NCBI GenBank assembly: GCA_020466095.1
Contig: CM035807.1
Location: forward strand, 113,103,786-113,167,785
Direction of reading: 5' to 3'
From: Chlorops oryzae
Lineage: Eukaryota; Arthropoda; Insecta; Diptera; Chloropidae
Length of the DNA: 64,000 nt
Part shown: positions 44,581 to 57,698 of the stretch, in pieces
How the letters are laid out: the number at the start of each line of letters is the position of its first letter
How positions within the stretch are numbered: position 1 is the stretch's first letter
The notes under the pieces: generated by a model
The model's database searches: none
What the model saw: the letters and a program-made list of their open reading frames with translations, nothing else
What the model was told of the DNA's origin: nothing
Made by a program: the position numbers and the translations under genes

Positions 44581-45858
44581 ACAGATGTTATTGTATTTTC
44601 TTTCTTCCAGAACATTAGTTACTAACTCTTCATACTCTTGGTAATCTATCTTCCGGTTATCGCTTGAGTATTAATTAATACTCAACAACGGCAAATGTTT
44701 TGCGATAAGAATGCGAAAATGTTTGCTGAGCTCAAAACTATATTCATCAAATCCATGTAAGCTTGAAAATTTGTATGACTGATTATTTCCTTTGGCAATT
44801 TCATTCAAAATTATCTTGATTTGTGGTTCCCCAACGATTTTCTCTTTAACAAAAGCGCAAACGGTATTATATAATTTTAAAGACCGCCAAGGAAACATTA
44901 AATTGAATGGAAACCATAAAAGCGCCAAGGCATCAATGAAAGCGACAAAAAAAATATTGAAAATATTGTAAGCTCTTAAAATTAATTTCCTTTAAGCCAT
45001 AAAATGTTTCTTTAAAAAAGTCTATTTATAGATTATTACGGTATAATGTTAATGTTCAGCTAGTGCAAAGACAAAATTTCCAAAAGAACTTTCTAAGCAT
45101 GTTATTTATATATATATATGTGCATATATATGTATATACGAATATATATGAATGAATGTACGGGCTTGCATGCGAAAACGAAAAACATTGACCCAGTATA
45201 GGGACGTATGTGCGTTTATAGGGATTTTTTTACATACGTATACAATGTTAATTTCACAGGCGATCGTTATCTTCACAAAGTCATTAACATTGTTGCACGC
45301 GCACGACGATGACGACGACGATGATGACGACGACAATTTGTCGGTGTAAAGCCGAAAAAGGCGCCCGCAGACGTCTGGGGGACTAGCCGCTTTTTATTTT
45401 GAGAATAACATTAAATTGTATGGAAAAAGATGAAATGGCTGAGCTTTTAACAATTTTTTTTTTATGTATGTAATTAGCTTTAATGATATTCATTGAAATT
45501 CCGATAATTGGCTTTTCAGGCGATGAACTATTTTAACGCCTGTTTGGTTTTTTTTTTCGTGTTTTTTTGAATGTCCACAATTGGAAGGAGATGTATTCAG
45601 TATGAGTGAAGAAAGTGTGGGTAGAAAAAAAGCGAATCGGAAAACCATCAAAAATAAAGGAAAATCATTAATGTATTTTCACTGGAATAGAAAACTCAAT
45701 GAGCCAATTATATGCTTTATTATCTCTTTCACACTTGTTACCCTTAATGCTTTAAATTAGTTTAGAATAATTTAAGGAGTGAATATACAAACATATATTC
45801 CTAGATTTAAATCAAATCTTTATTAAAATGAACTAATGATTCAATGGCATTTTACTTT
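44581..45858. other. Spacer, no gene seen
   Basis: (TA)n at about 45106-45120. A GACGATGAC trinucleotide run at 45303-45333 explains the poly-Asp and poly-Ser frames on the two strands. Confidence 0.4.
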
Positions 45859-45859
45859 A

Positions 45860-46738
45860 CACAGAAAAAAAAAATTGGCTACAAAAAATTGCAATTAATG
45901 GCGTTTGTTAAACTCGATTCATCGGTTTTTTAGTTAATTAAATTAAAAAATTAAAAATTTAAAAATTTCAATTAAAATCACGAAATTCGGGAAAAGTTCG
46001 TAATATGAAATTTTGAACAAAAATTTGGTTGATTATTTTGTTGTATTAAATACCAAAAGTATTAACACTTGACAAAACTTTTGTTTGAAATATTTGAAAA
46101 AAAATATTTTTCTAAAATTCTCATTAGCTTTATGCGGACTAACATATAAGAAGAGACAAAATAATCAAAATTTAGCTCACATATGCTTATTATGTTATAA
46201 TGTATAATTATCAGGGCTCGGATATATATGCATTTATAAATTTAAAGCATACTTTATGGGGGAAAAACTTTTCTTACCAACATTATGCGAATAAGTCTAG
46301 TGAAGTTGAAATTCAAACGGCTTTTCTACCTTCATAAAAATTCTTATTGAAGTTAAAAATCAATTGGAATCTTATATTTATGTGAGTTGAACAAAATTTG
46401 TACTCCATAAAGTATGCTTTAAATTTTAAAAATGCATATATATCCGAGCCCTGTAAAATGACTTTGCAGACTCAAATTTTTATTATGGAACATGTAGATG
46501 AGGCATTTTTTCATTTTTTATTTATTTAAAATAAGTGGTTGATTTTTATTAATACCTTCGGTTGTTGATATTACAAATCGTTGTTTGAAAGAGTTTATTG
46601 AGTGTTAAAACTTCGAGTAATTGTCGCAATTAAACGATTTGTTAATATAACAAAAAGTGTGATAGGCTGAGTTTTAACAACGAATTTGTTATATTGATTA
46701 AAAAATTGGTTGTATTTGCGCACAAAAATCTTTCTGTG
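45860..46738 (-). mobile_element. TA-flanked CACAGAAA element, copy 3 (inverted)
   Basis: 879 bp in reverse orientation, with intact TA on both sides (45858-45859 and 46739-46740), the cleanest boundaries of the four copies. Begins CACAGAAAAAAAAAATTGGC and ends TGCGCACAAAAATCTTTCTG then TG. Contains the nested hAT MITE at 46212-46453. No transposase frame. Confidence 0.8.
46212..46453. mobile_element. Palindromic hAT-type MITE nested in copy 3
   Basis: CAGGGCTCGGATATATATGC to GCATATATATCCGAGCCCTG. Left flank ATAATTAT; the right flank GTAAAATG has lost the TAATTA core. Confidence 0.8.
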
Positions 46739-46740
46739 TA

Positions 46741-49471
46741 GGATTTGAATCAACCATTGACATTAAGCATTTAAATGAATATCAACTGTCATTGAAAAGT
46801 TTTGACTTCCGTTTACCTTGCTCATGAACGGGATTCGTTAGTTTCATCGTTGAACGAGAGAATCAACAAGAAATTTATTTACACACATCCGTAGGTACTT
46901 ATAACTCGGAACGATTTTCGTGTAGTTCAAATAGACATTATTTAAATTTAATTTAATTCCAAAAGACTTCCATCTAATTGAACTGATTGCTCATTACACG
47001 TGCAGTGACTTCGAGGAAAATTAAGAATTTATTTCGTAAATTCCTTTAGTCTTTAGAACTTATTAATTAATACTAAGATAATTTTTTTCCTTTGTTGATT
47101 TAAATTTTCTTGGCACTCAAAGTGATACAAACTTTTATATGGAAATTTTTAATTGTTAGTTCGATTTCAGGACCTATAAAAAGTTCCTTCAACCATCCTA
47201 TCGGATACATAAGTTCGCTTTAAAATGACCAGTTTTCTCATTCAATTCGACAAAATTGGAAGAATTTCTAGTCTCTGAGTATATTAGGTTTTGGGTCTCT
47301 TAAGTCTCTCTGAATTATTACATAAGGTTTCTTCTCGAATACGAAACTTATTTCGTTAGCCACGAAACCATTTTGTATGCAAACATTTTTGAAAAAATTC
47401 ACAGTAGCCAGAAGCTACTCAAATTCATGGTGGAACTGTGACTTATGGTTAGCACGTTCACTACAGCGGAAGCCACGAAAAACTTCAAGGTCATGCGTTA
47501 GAGAGGAAATGTTGGCGGCTGTCGGTAAATGACCATGGGAGCAAATTTTTTCATCGTTGCCCATTCACGCATGCAAAGTTTTATATAAGAAGGTATATAA
47601 ATAAAAGCGTATATATTTTGCTTTTCTTCAGTTCACGCTTCTTTTCGGAAACATGATTTATGATGACTTTTTACGAGGTTTTTCTTATTTTATTTTGTTT
47701 TATTTATTATTATAATGTTTTTTTTTTGAAGAAAATAGCTTCTGTCCCTTTGTATGCTTTTGTCGTGAGTGTCATTTATGTTTTTTCGTTCTTTCTTTTG
47801 ATGTGCTTCGCCTTGTTTGGCACTAAATAAAAAGTTTGAGCAACGAAGTGGAAAAGGAAAAAAGTGAAAATATATGAACTATGGAAGTGTTCACCAAGAC
47901 TCCGTCAGCTGAATAAGTAGTTTATTACTCTTTAAATTTTTGTAACAGTTTTATTCTCCTTAAAATTACTTTCATAAAATAAGTATTTAATTATAAAATA
48001 TAACAGCAATTAAGATACTCAAAACTATTCAGTTTGATGTGAATTGCTTTGCTTTATAAAATAAAACATAAATTATATGTAGTAGTCTCACGTGCGTATG
48101 CGCAATTTTTCATGTGTCTTTAAACACATTACTCATACGCCATGAATGTTTTTTTTTTTGAAGGGATACTAATGTGTGTAAAATTACGCATAAATAAATA
48201 AAGTAATTATATCTTGCCTTGAAATTTTTTCACTACAAATATATGTATCTTACTTAAAATCTTATTTGAAAGCTACCAAAATTTTATTAAGTCTTGAGTT
48301 GAGTGTTGAGGGGAGTGTTAGAAATATGAACAGATAGTCTTTGCATCATAGAATCAGGTGTACATATATGGGTATTTTGAAAATTAGAATCAAAAACAGT
48401 AGACCTTCATTATTATCGCCCAGAACTGAAAAAACTGGCCTCCAGAAACATTTAAAAGGAGGATGTCCAACCCTAAAAATTAGTTGTTAAACAGAAGGAC
48501 AAAGACTGCTTACTTATATACAGATCCTCGGCTGACCTGATGTGCAATATAATAAAAATGCAACCACAACAATCAACATAACCCAGAAGAGTCTGTCAAT
48601 AGCTGAAATTGCTATATCGGCAATATTTTTATATTTAAACCGAACATCGTTCATTTGCAGAGGACTACGATTGGAACTGTGAACCGAAAGTATCAATGGA
48701 TCTCAACTTTAACGCACCTACCTACGAGCCAGGACGTTAATGTGTGGACTTCCATGTGAGATAGGGACTAGGGTAGTTAAATGAGCTAGCAAAGAAAAAG
48801 TAGATGATAATATCAAAGGAATTAATAAAGTACTTATTATAATCAAAATCGAAGCAAAAGGACTTTTCATTCTGGTTCAACTTAGACGTTCATCTCTGGC
48901 ACACAACAGCTGCCAAAAACTTTAAGAAAAGAAAATCAAAATTTTCACTTCGACAGCCAAAAAACCAATGAAATTTCAAACTAAATACAAAAACCTTACT
49001 ATGCTGAATAAGACCAGACAATTTCCTGTCAGCCTTTATAGAAATTTGTATTATAAAATTTAAGCTTAATGTAGTTATGAAAGGAGTCCTTAATCTCCTC
49101 AGAGTTACATTTAGGAGTTCCCCTTTGATATATTAATTCGTTCATAAAGATTTCCTTTACCAATCCTTTAAAGAAAATCACTTCAGAACACTTCACCACG
49201 TATGCATTTTAACATAGAACCAGATATCCACGAAATTCAATTTTTGAAAATGTTAATCTTTCGAATGAAGACTTAAATTGAAGATAATGAATGATAGCAA
49301 CAACTCTCAAATTAACAGTCATTCAAATATAATTTGATTGCTTATAATTTTTCTCTTCTTTTCATTCTAATAAAATCAAGTAATGTTACCATTTTTTTAA
49401 CCTGACGATTTTAATGAGACTCTCTGCTATTCCTTAAGCTCTTGAAATATTATATAAATAAACAAAATTCA

Positions 49472-49506
<35 letters not shown>

Positions 49507-50012
49507 AAGCACATGTGAGCTCAATCCGCGCATACGTAAAGAGGACAATAACCATTTAACAGCTTGCCAACAATTGTTACCCATATTTCTCAAGAAAACC
49601 CTCCTCGTACGTTCGTGTCTGCCCCGACCGACAACTTGCGGAAATAAGTACAAAAGAAAAAGAAGGGGAAAAATACGAACTCACGTCAACGTACCACAGA
49701 TACTTTTCAATGGGAAAATTGTACAGGGATTATGTATGAAGGATATGTTTGAAGGATATGCACAATATATGAAGAAATACCGTTACGATACGATACGATA
49801 GGTGTAGAAACATTGAATGATGCATAAATTTGTGCTCACTCATACGGAAAATACAAAGAGCCATGAAAAGGCTAACCACACGAACGCAAATACACAATAT
49901 GAAAATGCATATGATTTAACGAAACTGAGAATAACGACGACGGGAAAACTTCTATAGTTTATTGTGGAAAATAAGCATAAAGCAAGAGAAAGTGGTATCT
50001 ACATACGTAGGT
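46741..50012. other. AT-rich spacer, no gene seen
   Basis: (CA)n at about 49475-49504 with a flanking frame that is not protein-like. Nothing else recognised over about 3.2 kb, the longest stretch without an identified repeat. Confidence 0.4.
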
Positions 50013-50020
50013 ATGTAGAT

Positions 50021-52942
50021 TAGGGTGTCCCAAAAATATGAAATTAATTTTTCGTAAACGCATACCCTCCAATTTTTTTCTAAATGGTCCTATTAGCTTA
50101 AATATTAAATATTATTGAGATTGGAATACGATAACCCGTGCCGAATTGCCTTCGAAGTTTGGTATGAAGTCTCTTCAAATTGAGTCCCCCAAAAGTATGC
50201 ATCGAAATTTTTTTATATTAAATATCGTTGGTTTTCCTGAAAATATTGCAGAATAACCAAGATATCAGAAATATATAGTGAAATTATGTTTTTCGTTCAT
50301 TATAGTTCGAACAAAATTTCACTGGAAAATACTCAAAACTAATAGGAGATTTTAGCCCTAAATATTGACATGCATACCTTGAGGGTACAATTCATATTAA
50401 AATTCAACGCCTCAAATTTGTTAATTCTCGAATATCTCGCACATTTTTTACCTGATCTGGACATATAAGGGCTTGAAATGTTACCAATGAAACTGGATAG
50501 TGGTTTTAAAAGTTTAAATATTTTATACGCAATGTATGGTATAGTAAAATATATTGTAAATCAGAAAATTTTTGGAAATCGTTGATTTTTCCGATTTTTT
50601 AACTTTCATAAGTCTGGTAGAACTCTTTGTAAAAGAAGTGCATCACGTAAAGCCCGTTTCCTCGTAAGGCCCACTTTATTTTAAACCAACCACTAACTAT
50701 CAAATGTTCTTGTACTTGCACATGTTGAAACATGTCCTCAAGCTATTTCGCAGAAATAAAAAATTAAGACAATCGCACAATATTTGCGGCGCCCACAGTC
50801 AATTGAAAATAACAGAGACGTAAAAATGGCATTTTTATAGTAGTCCGCGCTTAACAAATAATTATAGGTATATAGTGAACTTGTGGGGGTTGCTTTCTTA
50901 AAATAAGAAATTTTGTTCTATTGTGAAGATACAGAGGTATGTTTATGGAAAAAATTCTATTGCAATTTTTTATTCTTGGAAAGCCTCTGAAGGCCCGTAC
51001 AAAAAAAACAAAAATAAAAAATGCCCTGACGGACATTAAGAAACCATTTTTTGAGTTGCTCTGAGGTGAAAATAGTAGGATGAACGGCAACTATACGTTC
51101 TTTATCCTTAAATAGCGTTTTATTTTTTATTCGAAATTTAAAAAAGCTGAGTTACATTTAATTAGTTTTTTTTTTAAATAAACGAATTGTTCCTGTTATT
51201 TGAATTTTTTTTACTAGCTTTTACAATATAGATTAACCAATAAAGCTAACAAAAATAATTAATGCAGGTTTGGGTTCATAATCTCAAACAAGGAATAAAT
51301 GGGCCTTTTAAGGTACACATGTTCCTCGTAAGGCCCAAAAAGTCGTTTTTTTTTCAATCGCATTTTAAGAGCTTTTCCGATAAGGTTTTTTGGTAGAATT
51401 TTTTGTTGTTCTATAGAAAATTTATCAAATAAAACAACACAAAAACAATCGGGCCTGTATCATCAATACTTTGTACGCTGCAATGGAAAAGGTGTTAGGT
51501 GGGCCTTATGTGGTGCACTGACCTTACTTACAACCTATAACTGTAGTTTCTTAAGTTGGAGTTTCTTTACTAAAAAAAACATTTATTATATACCCAAAAA
51601 CTATTACTATTTATTATTTTAATAAGTATTTTGGTAAAAATTATTACTTTTTAAAACCGTTTTGCATAAGGGCAAGACCAAGCAAATCACTCTACACCCG
51701 TAACACAGCCATTCCGACTAGAACTTATGTTATTTCGATGTCTAACGTTTTTAAAGTTTTCAAAATCTTTGAGTCGATATTTAAAAGTTAAACGTAAAAA
51801 CTCGTAAAGAAGATGATTAAAAGGATCAGTTTTCGAAATTGCATTAAAACGCTAAATGTGTTTGCCTTAAAAATGTATAAATTATACCAAACATCTAAAA
51901 AATTTCCAAAAATAGGAACATTTTTTTTTAAATTGAGAAATATTGACATTTGTGTTGTATTAAGAGACTATTTTTGGGCGGACCCATCTTTGAGTAAGAT
52001 CTTAGAATAGGTTCATATTGATTTTTGAGGTCTGTATGACATTTTAAGGCATTTTAAATTAAAAACAAGTTTTATATGGAAAAATTTGTTGGGTGTATAG
52101 TGTGGTAGGACGGGTGGTGTTGAGCGTGTGCGATTTTGATTTAAATTTTATATTTGCTTAATTTTATCAATAGAAGTATGAAACCTTCGTACTTTAGAGC
52201 GCTATAGCCTTCTTAGCTAGCATCTAAAAGTTCCAATGACATTCGGCAGGGCGTGGTCCTACCTTCACACCATTAAGTTTGCGATTGTTATCATGACAAA
52301 AAAAATGAGGGGTTAGATACTCTAGTAAAAAGAGCTCCACCAAACTTATGGAAATTAAAAAGTCTTAAACATCTAGAAATTTTTTCTGATTTTAAATATA
52401 TTTTACCAGACCAAACACTTGCGTATAAAACTATAAAGATTTTATAATCGCAAGCCTATTCAATTGGTAACATTTTAAACCATAATGTTACCAGGTCAAA
52501 TGAAAAATGAGTGAGATATTTGAATATTAACAAATCTTAAATGTTGATTTTTTATATGAATTGTACCCTCAAGGTATGCATGTCAATATTTAAGGCTAAA
52601 TTTTCCTATTAGTTTTGAGTATTTTCCAGTGAAATTTTGTTCGAACTATAATGAACGATAAACATTATTTCACTATATATTTCTGATATCTTGGTTATGC
52701 TGCAATATTTTCAGGAAAACCAACGATATTTAATATAAAAAAATTTCGATGCATACTTTTGGGGGACTCAATTTGAAGAGACTTCATACCAAACTTCGAA
52801 GGCAATTCGGCACGGGTTATCGTAGTCCAATCTCAATAATATTTAATATTTAAGCTAATAGGACCATTTAGAAAAAAATTGGAGGGTATGCATTTCGATT
52901 TTTGGGAAAATAAAACCCTCCCTTATATCTTGGGACACCCTA
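50021..52942. mobile_element. 2.9-kb hAT-like element with about 500-bp inverted repeats
   Basis: Perfect 8-bp direct repeats ATGTAGAT flank it (50013-50020, 52943-52950). Termini are TAGGGTGTCCCAAAAATATG and (complement) TAGGGTGTCCCAAGATATAA. The left arm (to about 50545) is mirrored by the right arm (from about 52420), including GTATGCATCGAAATTTTTTT, CAATATTTTCAGGAAAACCA-type and GACATGCATACCTTGAGGGT blocks. The duplication length and its T at position 2 and A at 7 fit hAT insertion preference; TAGGG ends occur in Ac-type hATs. The roughly 1.9-kb centre has no long frame, only short ones and recurring AAGGCCCA-type words, so it is a non-autonomous or decayed element. Confidence 0.8.
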
Positions 52943-52950
52943 ATGTAGAT

Positions 52951-54729
52951 ACATACATATATAGATAGAGAGTCAAATAAAAATGAAAATGAAAATGAAA
53001 CTTAAGTTGAAGTCAAATAGGAAAGTTGAGTCTCAAGCATAAATGTCAGACACGTCATGAATGTCATGAGTGATGGCAACAACAACAACAAAAAATAAAA
53101 AAAATAAAAAATAAAAAATAAAAATAAAAAAATAAACACGAAGACGACGAACGAATGAACGACAGTACGAAGATGTTTGATGGACACAGAGTTGAAGATG
53201 CCGACCGGATGAGGATGATGAGTCGAGGAGACGAGGCCGACGTCTTCAAACTACTTGTAGGTGCAAGTAGTTCTTGTGTGTGCAAGAGGAATTCCCGCAT
53301 GAAAATTCTGCATACAAATAAACTGGGGCAAGTGTACTCGTTCGGCACAGTGACACAAATACAATTGCATTGCGTGCGATGGGCGATGGATGGTGGGCGA
53401 AGGCAGCATTCCAATCGTGCCATACCATTACGTATCACACTATAGTGCTTTTTTGCGTGACGCACCAGCCAGGTGGCTTCATGAATTCTCTCACAAGCCA
53501 TACTTTCATATATATTTATATATATATAAATATATATAAGTACAGTGGATATGCGTTCATGTCCTTGCTCATTTATACTGAAGGTATGTGAGTTCATATG
53601 CGACTATTTCAATTTTTTTTTTTTTTTTTCGGAAAACTCTTACAGGACGATCTCAAGCGTATCGCTATTCCAAAGAGAGAAAAAGAAAAAACTTGGGTGA
53701 GGTATAGTTTCCATGCTTGTGCATTTGTATATGCCCTTACAAGGATGTTTGTCTGCCATAGCAGGAACGAGAGGACGAACAGAGAGTGAGAGAGAGCGAG
53801 ATATAGGGGGAAAAAAGAAAACAGCAGCAGAAAATCTGAATGCCAAAAGAATGAAATCGTTTCATGAAATTGCAAACGAGCTGGCAAAGCAATTTTGTGT
53901 AGTTGGAGCACGAGTTATTGAATATTCCTTTCCTTTTTACATTACCAAAGGATGTGAGTATCTTTGTACATTTGGTTATGTGAGTTGGCATTATGAAATT
54001 GCCATTTGTTATAAGTTCACAGTGTATTGTGTGCGAATGTGTGTGTGTGTGTGTGTGTGCAGTGTCGGTTGATAAACGATCAAAGCTATTGAATTGTGTC
54101 GCATTGCAACTGAATACGTGTGCTCGGATATTTTTGAGAGAGTTCAAGGAGCACTTACAGAATTAATCCTTTTGAAAAGAACATTACAAGAATGTGTGCT
54201 TGCGTTACGGGTGAGGTGGAAGGTGTACGAAGAGTACCTTTAGATTAATTCGGTTTTACTTTTTTACTCGAAAATATTCGTTAATTAAATTTTAAGTTTA
54301 TCAAGAGAATTTGCATGTGAGAATGCAGAAAAGGAGCTATTTGGGGAATTTTTTTTTTAATATTTGTAGTACGAAAGTTATGAAAAAAAAAATTTTTTTA
54401 GAAAGTAAGTTATTTACTTGGTCTGAGGAAAAGTGTTTCAAATTAACTTTAATCATCTTGAGCTCTTAAAAAATTTATTTTTATGTCCATTACGGTGGCC
54501 GATAAATGTATGGAACAAAATAAATTAAGTTAAATTCTGTTTCTTAAAGAAGAAAGATGGAGATTTCGAAAATAATAAGGTCCTAAGAACAGTCCATGCA
54601 GCTAGGAATAGTAGCTCCCAGGTTATGGCTTTTCCAAAATATAAAAATATAAATTTTTTAGCTTTGAGGTCATTGCTAAGATATACCCTAACTCCATCAA
54701 CCTTTTGAACACGTATGTTTTTGATAGAT
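52951..54729. other. Spacer with microsatellites, no gene seen
   Basis: (ACA)n then (AAAAAT)n at 53077-53136, a T run at 53613-53629 and (GT)n at about 54039-54059. The stretch 53150-53450 is less AT-rich and open in several frames (for example 53155-53445) but shows no motif or splice logic. Confidence 0.4.
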
Positions 54730-55030
54730 ACCAAGTTTTTAACCCCCTGAGAACGAAGAAAAATTCATGACGTCTGATTTCGATTAAAATTTATATATAA
54801 AATAAGTGAAAAATTCTAAAAATTTTAGCACTAAAAATTTTTCAAAAAACTGATTACAACTAGTCCTTTTTGGACCAGTTTGGAACTAGACCCAAACTAG
54901 ACTAGTTGTAATCAGTTTTTTGAAAAAGTTGTAGTGTCAAAATTCTTAGAATTTCTCACTTATTCTATTTTAAATTTTTCATCCAAATCGGACGACATTA
55001 ATTTTTCGGATTTTTTGGGTTTTTGGTCCA
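54730..55030. repeat. Foldback repeat with ACTAGT core
   Basis: Arms mirror each other around about 54885. Left carries GACGTCTGATTTCGATT, AAATAAGTGAAAAATTCTAA and TCAAAAAACTGATTACAACT; right carries the complements, ending ATCCAAATCGGACGACATTA. The innermost arms are AACTAGTC and GACTAGTT around a G/A/C-rich loop. Non-coding. Confidence 0.7.
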
Positions 55031-57696
55031 AAACTCTCTAAACTTCTTGTTGCTCCCCCAAAGGTTTTTTCGGTTAATGTCTTACAATTGCTCAGTATAC
55101 CACTATGGTAAATATAAGCGCTACCAAAGAACTCCCCTGAAGGAATTTGAACTAGTGTCGTACTAGTACTTTACTAGTACTAGTTCTTTTCTATACCCCT
55201 GTCCATATAAATTTCTGTCGAAAATCAGTATAACATCTGTACAGGAAAGCACAAGCACAGTATGCACCAGAATTATTCCAGTACTTTTCGATCCAATCGG
55301 GTAAATTTGCACCAGTTAAATACTAGTGATGTTTACGGGAAAAAGTTTACAGAATCGTGGAATTTTTTTTTCAGTACAAAATGGAAATAAATATTTATAA
55401 TTATAATTTTTTATTATAATAAAAGAAAACCATTCGGTTGTGTATTTATTATCAATTTGTAACGCCTCAATGAATGAATGCAATTATTCCACTGATCACT
55501 AGTATAGTTATGGTGCCAACTTACCCAAACATTGCACTAGTTCTTTTAGTACTGGTAAAAGTACTAGTTCTTTTAGGCAAATTGCTTAACAGCTTTCTAC
55601 AGGGTCTTTCTCTCGGTACGCCCTTGTACGAAGTACATAAAATCTTGTTGAAGAACTTCAGAGTGGGAAAATAATTTTCATAGTCATTTAGATGCATACT
55701 TTTGGGGGCTGTACTTAATTTTTACTGCATGTTTCATTTACCGGCCCACCGCATTCGGAGTGTTTCGAAGAGAAAGATAAAAGGACTCCTTTGAAGGCAC
55801 CCTGACGAAGTTTTTTTGTAGTGTTTCGAATAGGAGTGTAAAAGGACTCTTAACGGTGCTGTGCGAAGTATTTCTTTCGTAAATGCCTCAAAAACCACCG
55901 CCTAAGAGCATTTAATGAGACTAAAGGAGTATTAATTTATAATTTTAAACTGAAAAAGAGTCCAAACAGACTCTTAAGTAGAATTCTACGAATTTTGAAA
56001 GATAAACTTTGAGCTCTCGAGAGGTGCACTTTTTCCATATTAGACTCCGGAGACTTCTCTTCCGAAAAATCGCTAGAGCTTCTTTCAAAGCGTTCTTGGA
56101 ACATTTTATCTCCGGAAGTGGAGTCCTTAAGTGCGCCTTGCGGACTCTTCTGGCTGGCTGGTTATTATTTGTCGCTTTTGATTTGAAAATTCCTTACAGG
56201 CCGCACTCTTTTATTTATTTATTTTTTTCCTCACAAAATCATATTAATGTCCTTGAATTTTCACAAAAAAAAAAAAAACATGGAAAAGCCGAACCCAAAA
56301 AGACAATTACTTCCTTAAAGGAAGGAAGCAAAGACACTGATACAATAAATCATTTTCAATCGCTTTGTAACTGATCTTACCTCAACTACTTAGCCCAGTG
56401 GGTCCCGAATTGTTATGCGAAAACTTAGAATTCACTTTAATCAAACCCCTCAAAACCTTCTGATTCGATTTTTCCAAACAAAAGCGAATTCGCGCCGCAC
56501 CCTTGAACATTTTTTTTTTCTATTTTCTCTTCTCTTCCTTTCAAAAACGAAACCCTCAATTTAAATCTCTTTAGCCTAACATGGTGTCGTAAAGTTTTTT
56601 TGCACCCCCTTTACTTGCTATTTACTTTTTATGTCCTTATTGGATTTGCTGGCTACAATGACTGACTGTGAACGCAAATTCTATTCGATGGCATCAACTT
56701 TTGTTATTTCACACTCTTTTTTGAAGGAAAAAAAAATAAATAAAATAAAAAATAAATAAAATTGAAAGGATATAAACGCATTTTCTGCATGTTTTCGAGC
56801 GAAAATTTGCATTTGTGTGCCAAAGCGTTGCGTCTAAACTTCGTTTTGTTTATAGTTCATGTGTTTCTCATCAAATTGGCATTAAAAGCAAAGTCACTCT
56901 CGGTTTTGAGGATCACATTACACCGGAGTCGTTTACTAGCTGCAGGGAGCTTTCGATGTTAAGGATCCCATCAAATGATGGAAGAAATATGAGAAACAAG
57001 AAAGCAAAAATAAAAAACAAAAATGTAAATGTAAAGTAGCAAGTCAAACAAAAGTTACAACCACCCGAACAACAACAATGTCAACATAAAAACCAAAAGA
57101 ATAAAATAAATAAGTAAACATAAGAGCGAAAGCAAACTGTTTGCGTGTGCGTGCGTGCGTGTGTGTGTGTGTGAGTCGAACGTAATTTTCCCCCTGCCAT
57201 TCCCATCACTGACTGACACACACATTGGGCTAAAACAATAAAATTTATCGATAAAAATGCGTACGTACCAGAGCCACGTGTGCAAACGCCACAAGGGACG
57301 ATAAATTCCATTATAGGTGTTTGGCCTAACGTGTTATTTTCGACATGAAACTCTTGAGGTGTTAATAAAAGTGGCAACGCTTGCTGAATGTATGATTTTT
57401 CTTAGTTTGTTTTTTTGGTAAAATTTTTCGTTTTTTTTTCCTTCTTAGTTTTTTTCGGAAAATAGATTTTTTTTTTTTTTTTTTGCTAAAGCTTAGCTCA
57501 ACAAGGATGAATTTGCTTGAGGAAAAAAGTTTTTGCGCAGTGAGGAAAAAACTGGAATCTCCACCTGAAGATTTCGATGGGCGGCGGGAGTCAACAGGTG
57601 GTGATTTCTATGAACAAATTTAATTTTTTAATTTATTTATTAATATTATTATTAGTATTTAAATGATACAGTTTTTTTTTTTATTGATTTACATGC
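55031..57696. other. Spacer with ACTAGT cluster, no gene seen
   Basis: ACTAGT or a one-base variant recurs at least eight times between 55140 and 55575. A roughly 70-bp imperfect tandem pair (GTGTTTCGAA...AAAAGGACTC...CGAAGT) lies at 55755-55870. Frames at 56009-56374 have no motif. (GT)n/(CG) near 57145-57173. Confidence 0.4.
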
Positions 57697-57698
57697 TA

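Noticed and set aside
44403..44615. Minus-strand 70-codon frame
   Set aside because: Shadow of the RTE-like fragment on the + strand.
45303..45349. Poly-Asp / poly-Ser frames
   Set aside because: Translation of a GACGATGAC trinucleotide repeat on both strands.
47440..47540. Sequence resembling a tRNA D-arm (ATGGTTAGCACGTTC)
   Set aside because: No matching T-arm at the right distance and no acceptor stem.
53155..53445. 96-codon frame in a less AT-rich stretch
   Set aside because: Overlaps an equally long opposite-strand frame, has no motif and no splice signals; may be transcribed leader or regulatory DNA but is not supported as protein.
56009..56374. 121-codon frame
   Set aside because: No recognisable domain, runs through T and A runs, and the upstream region is imperfect tandem repeat.
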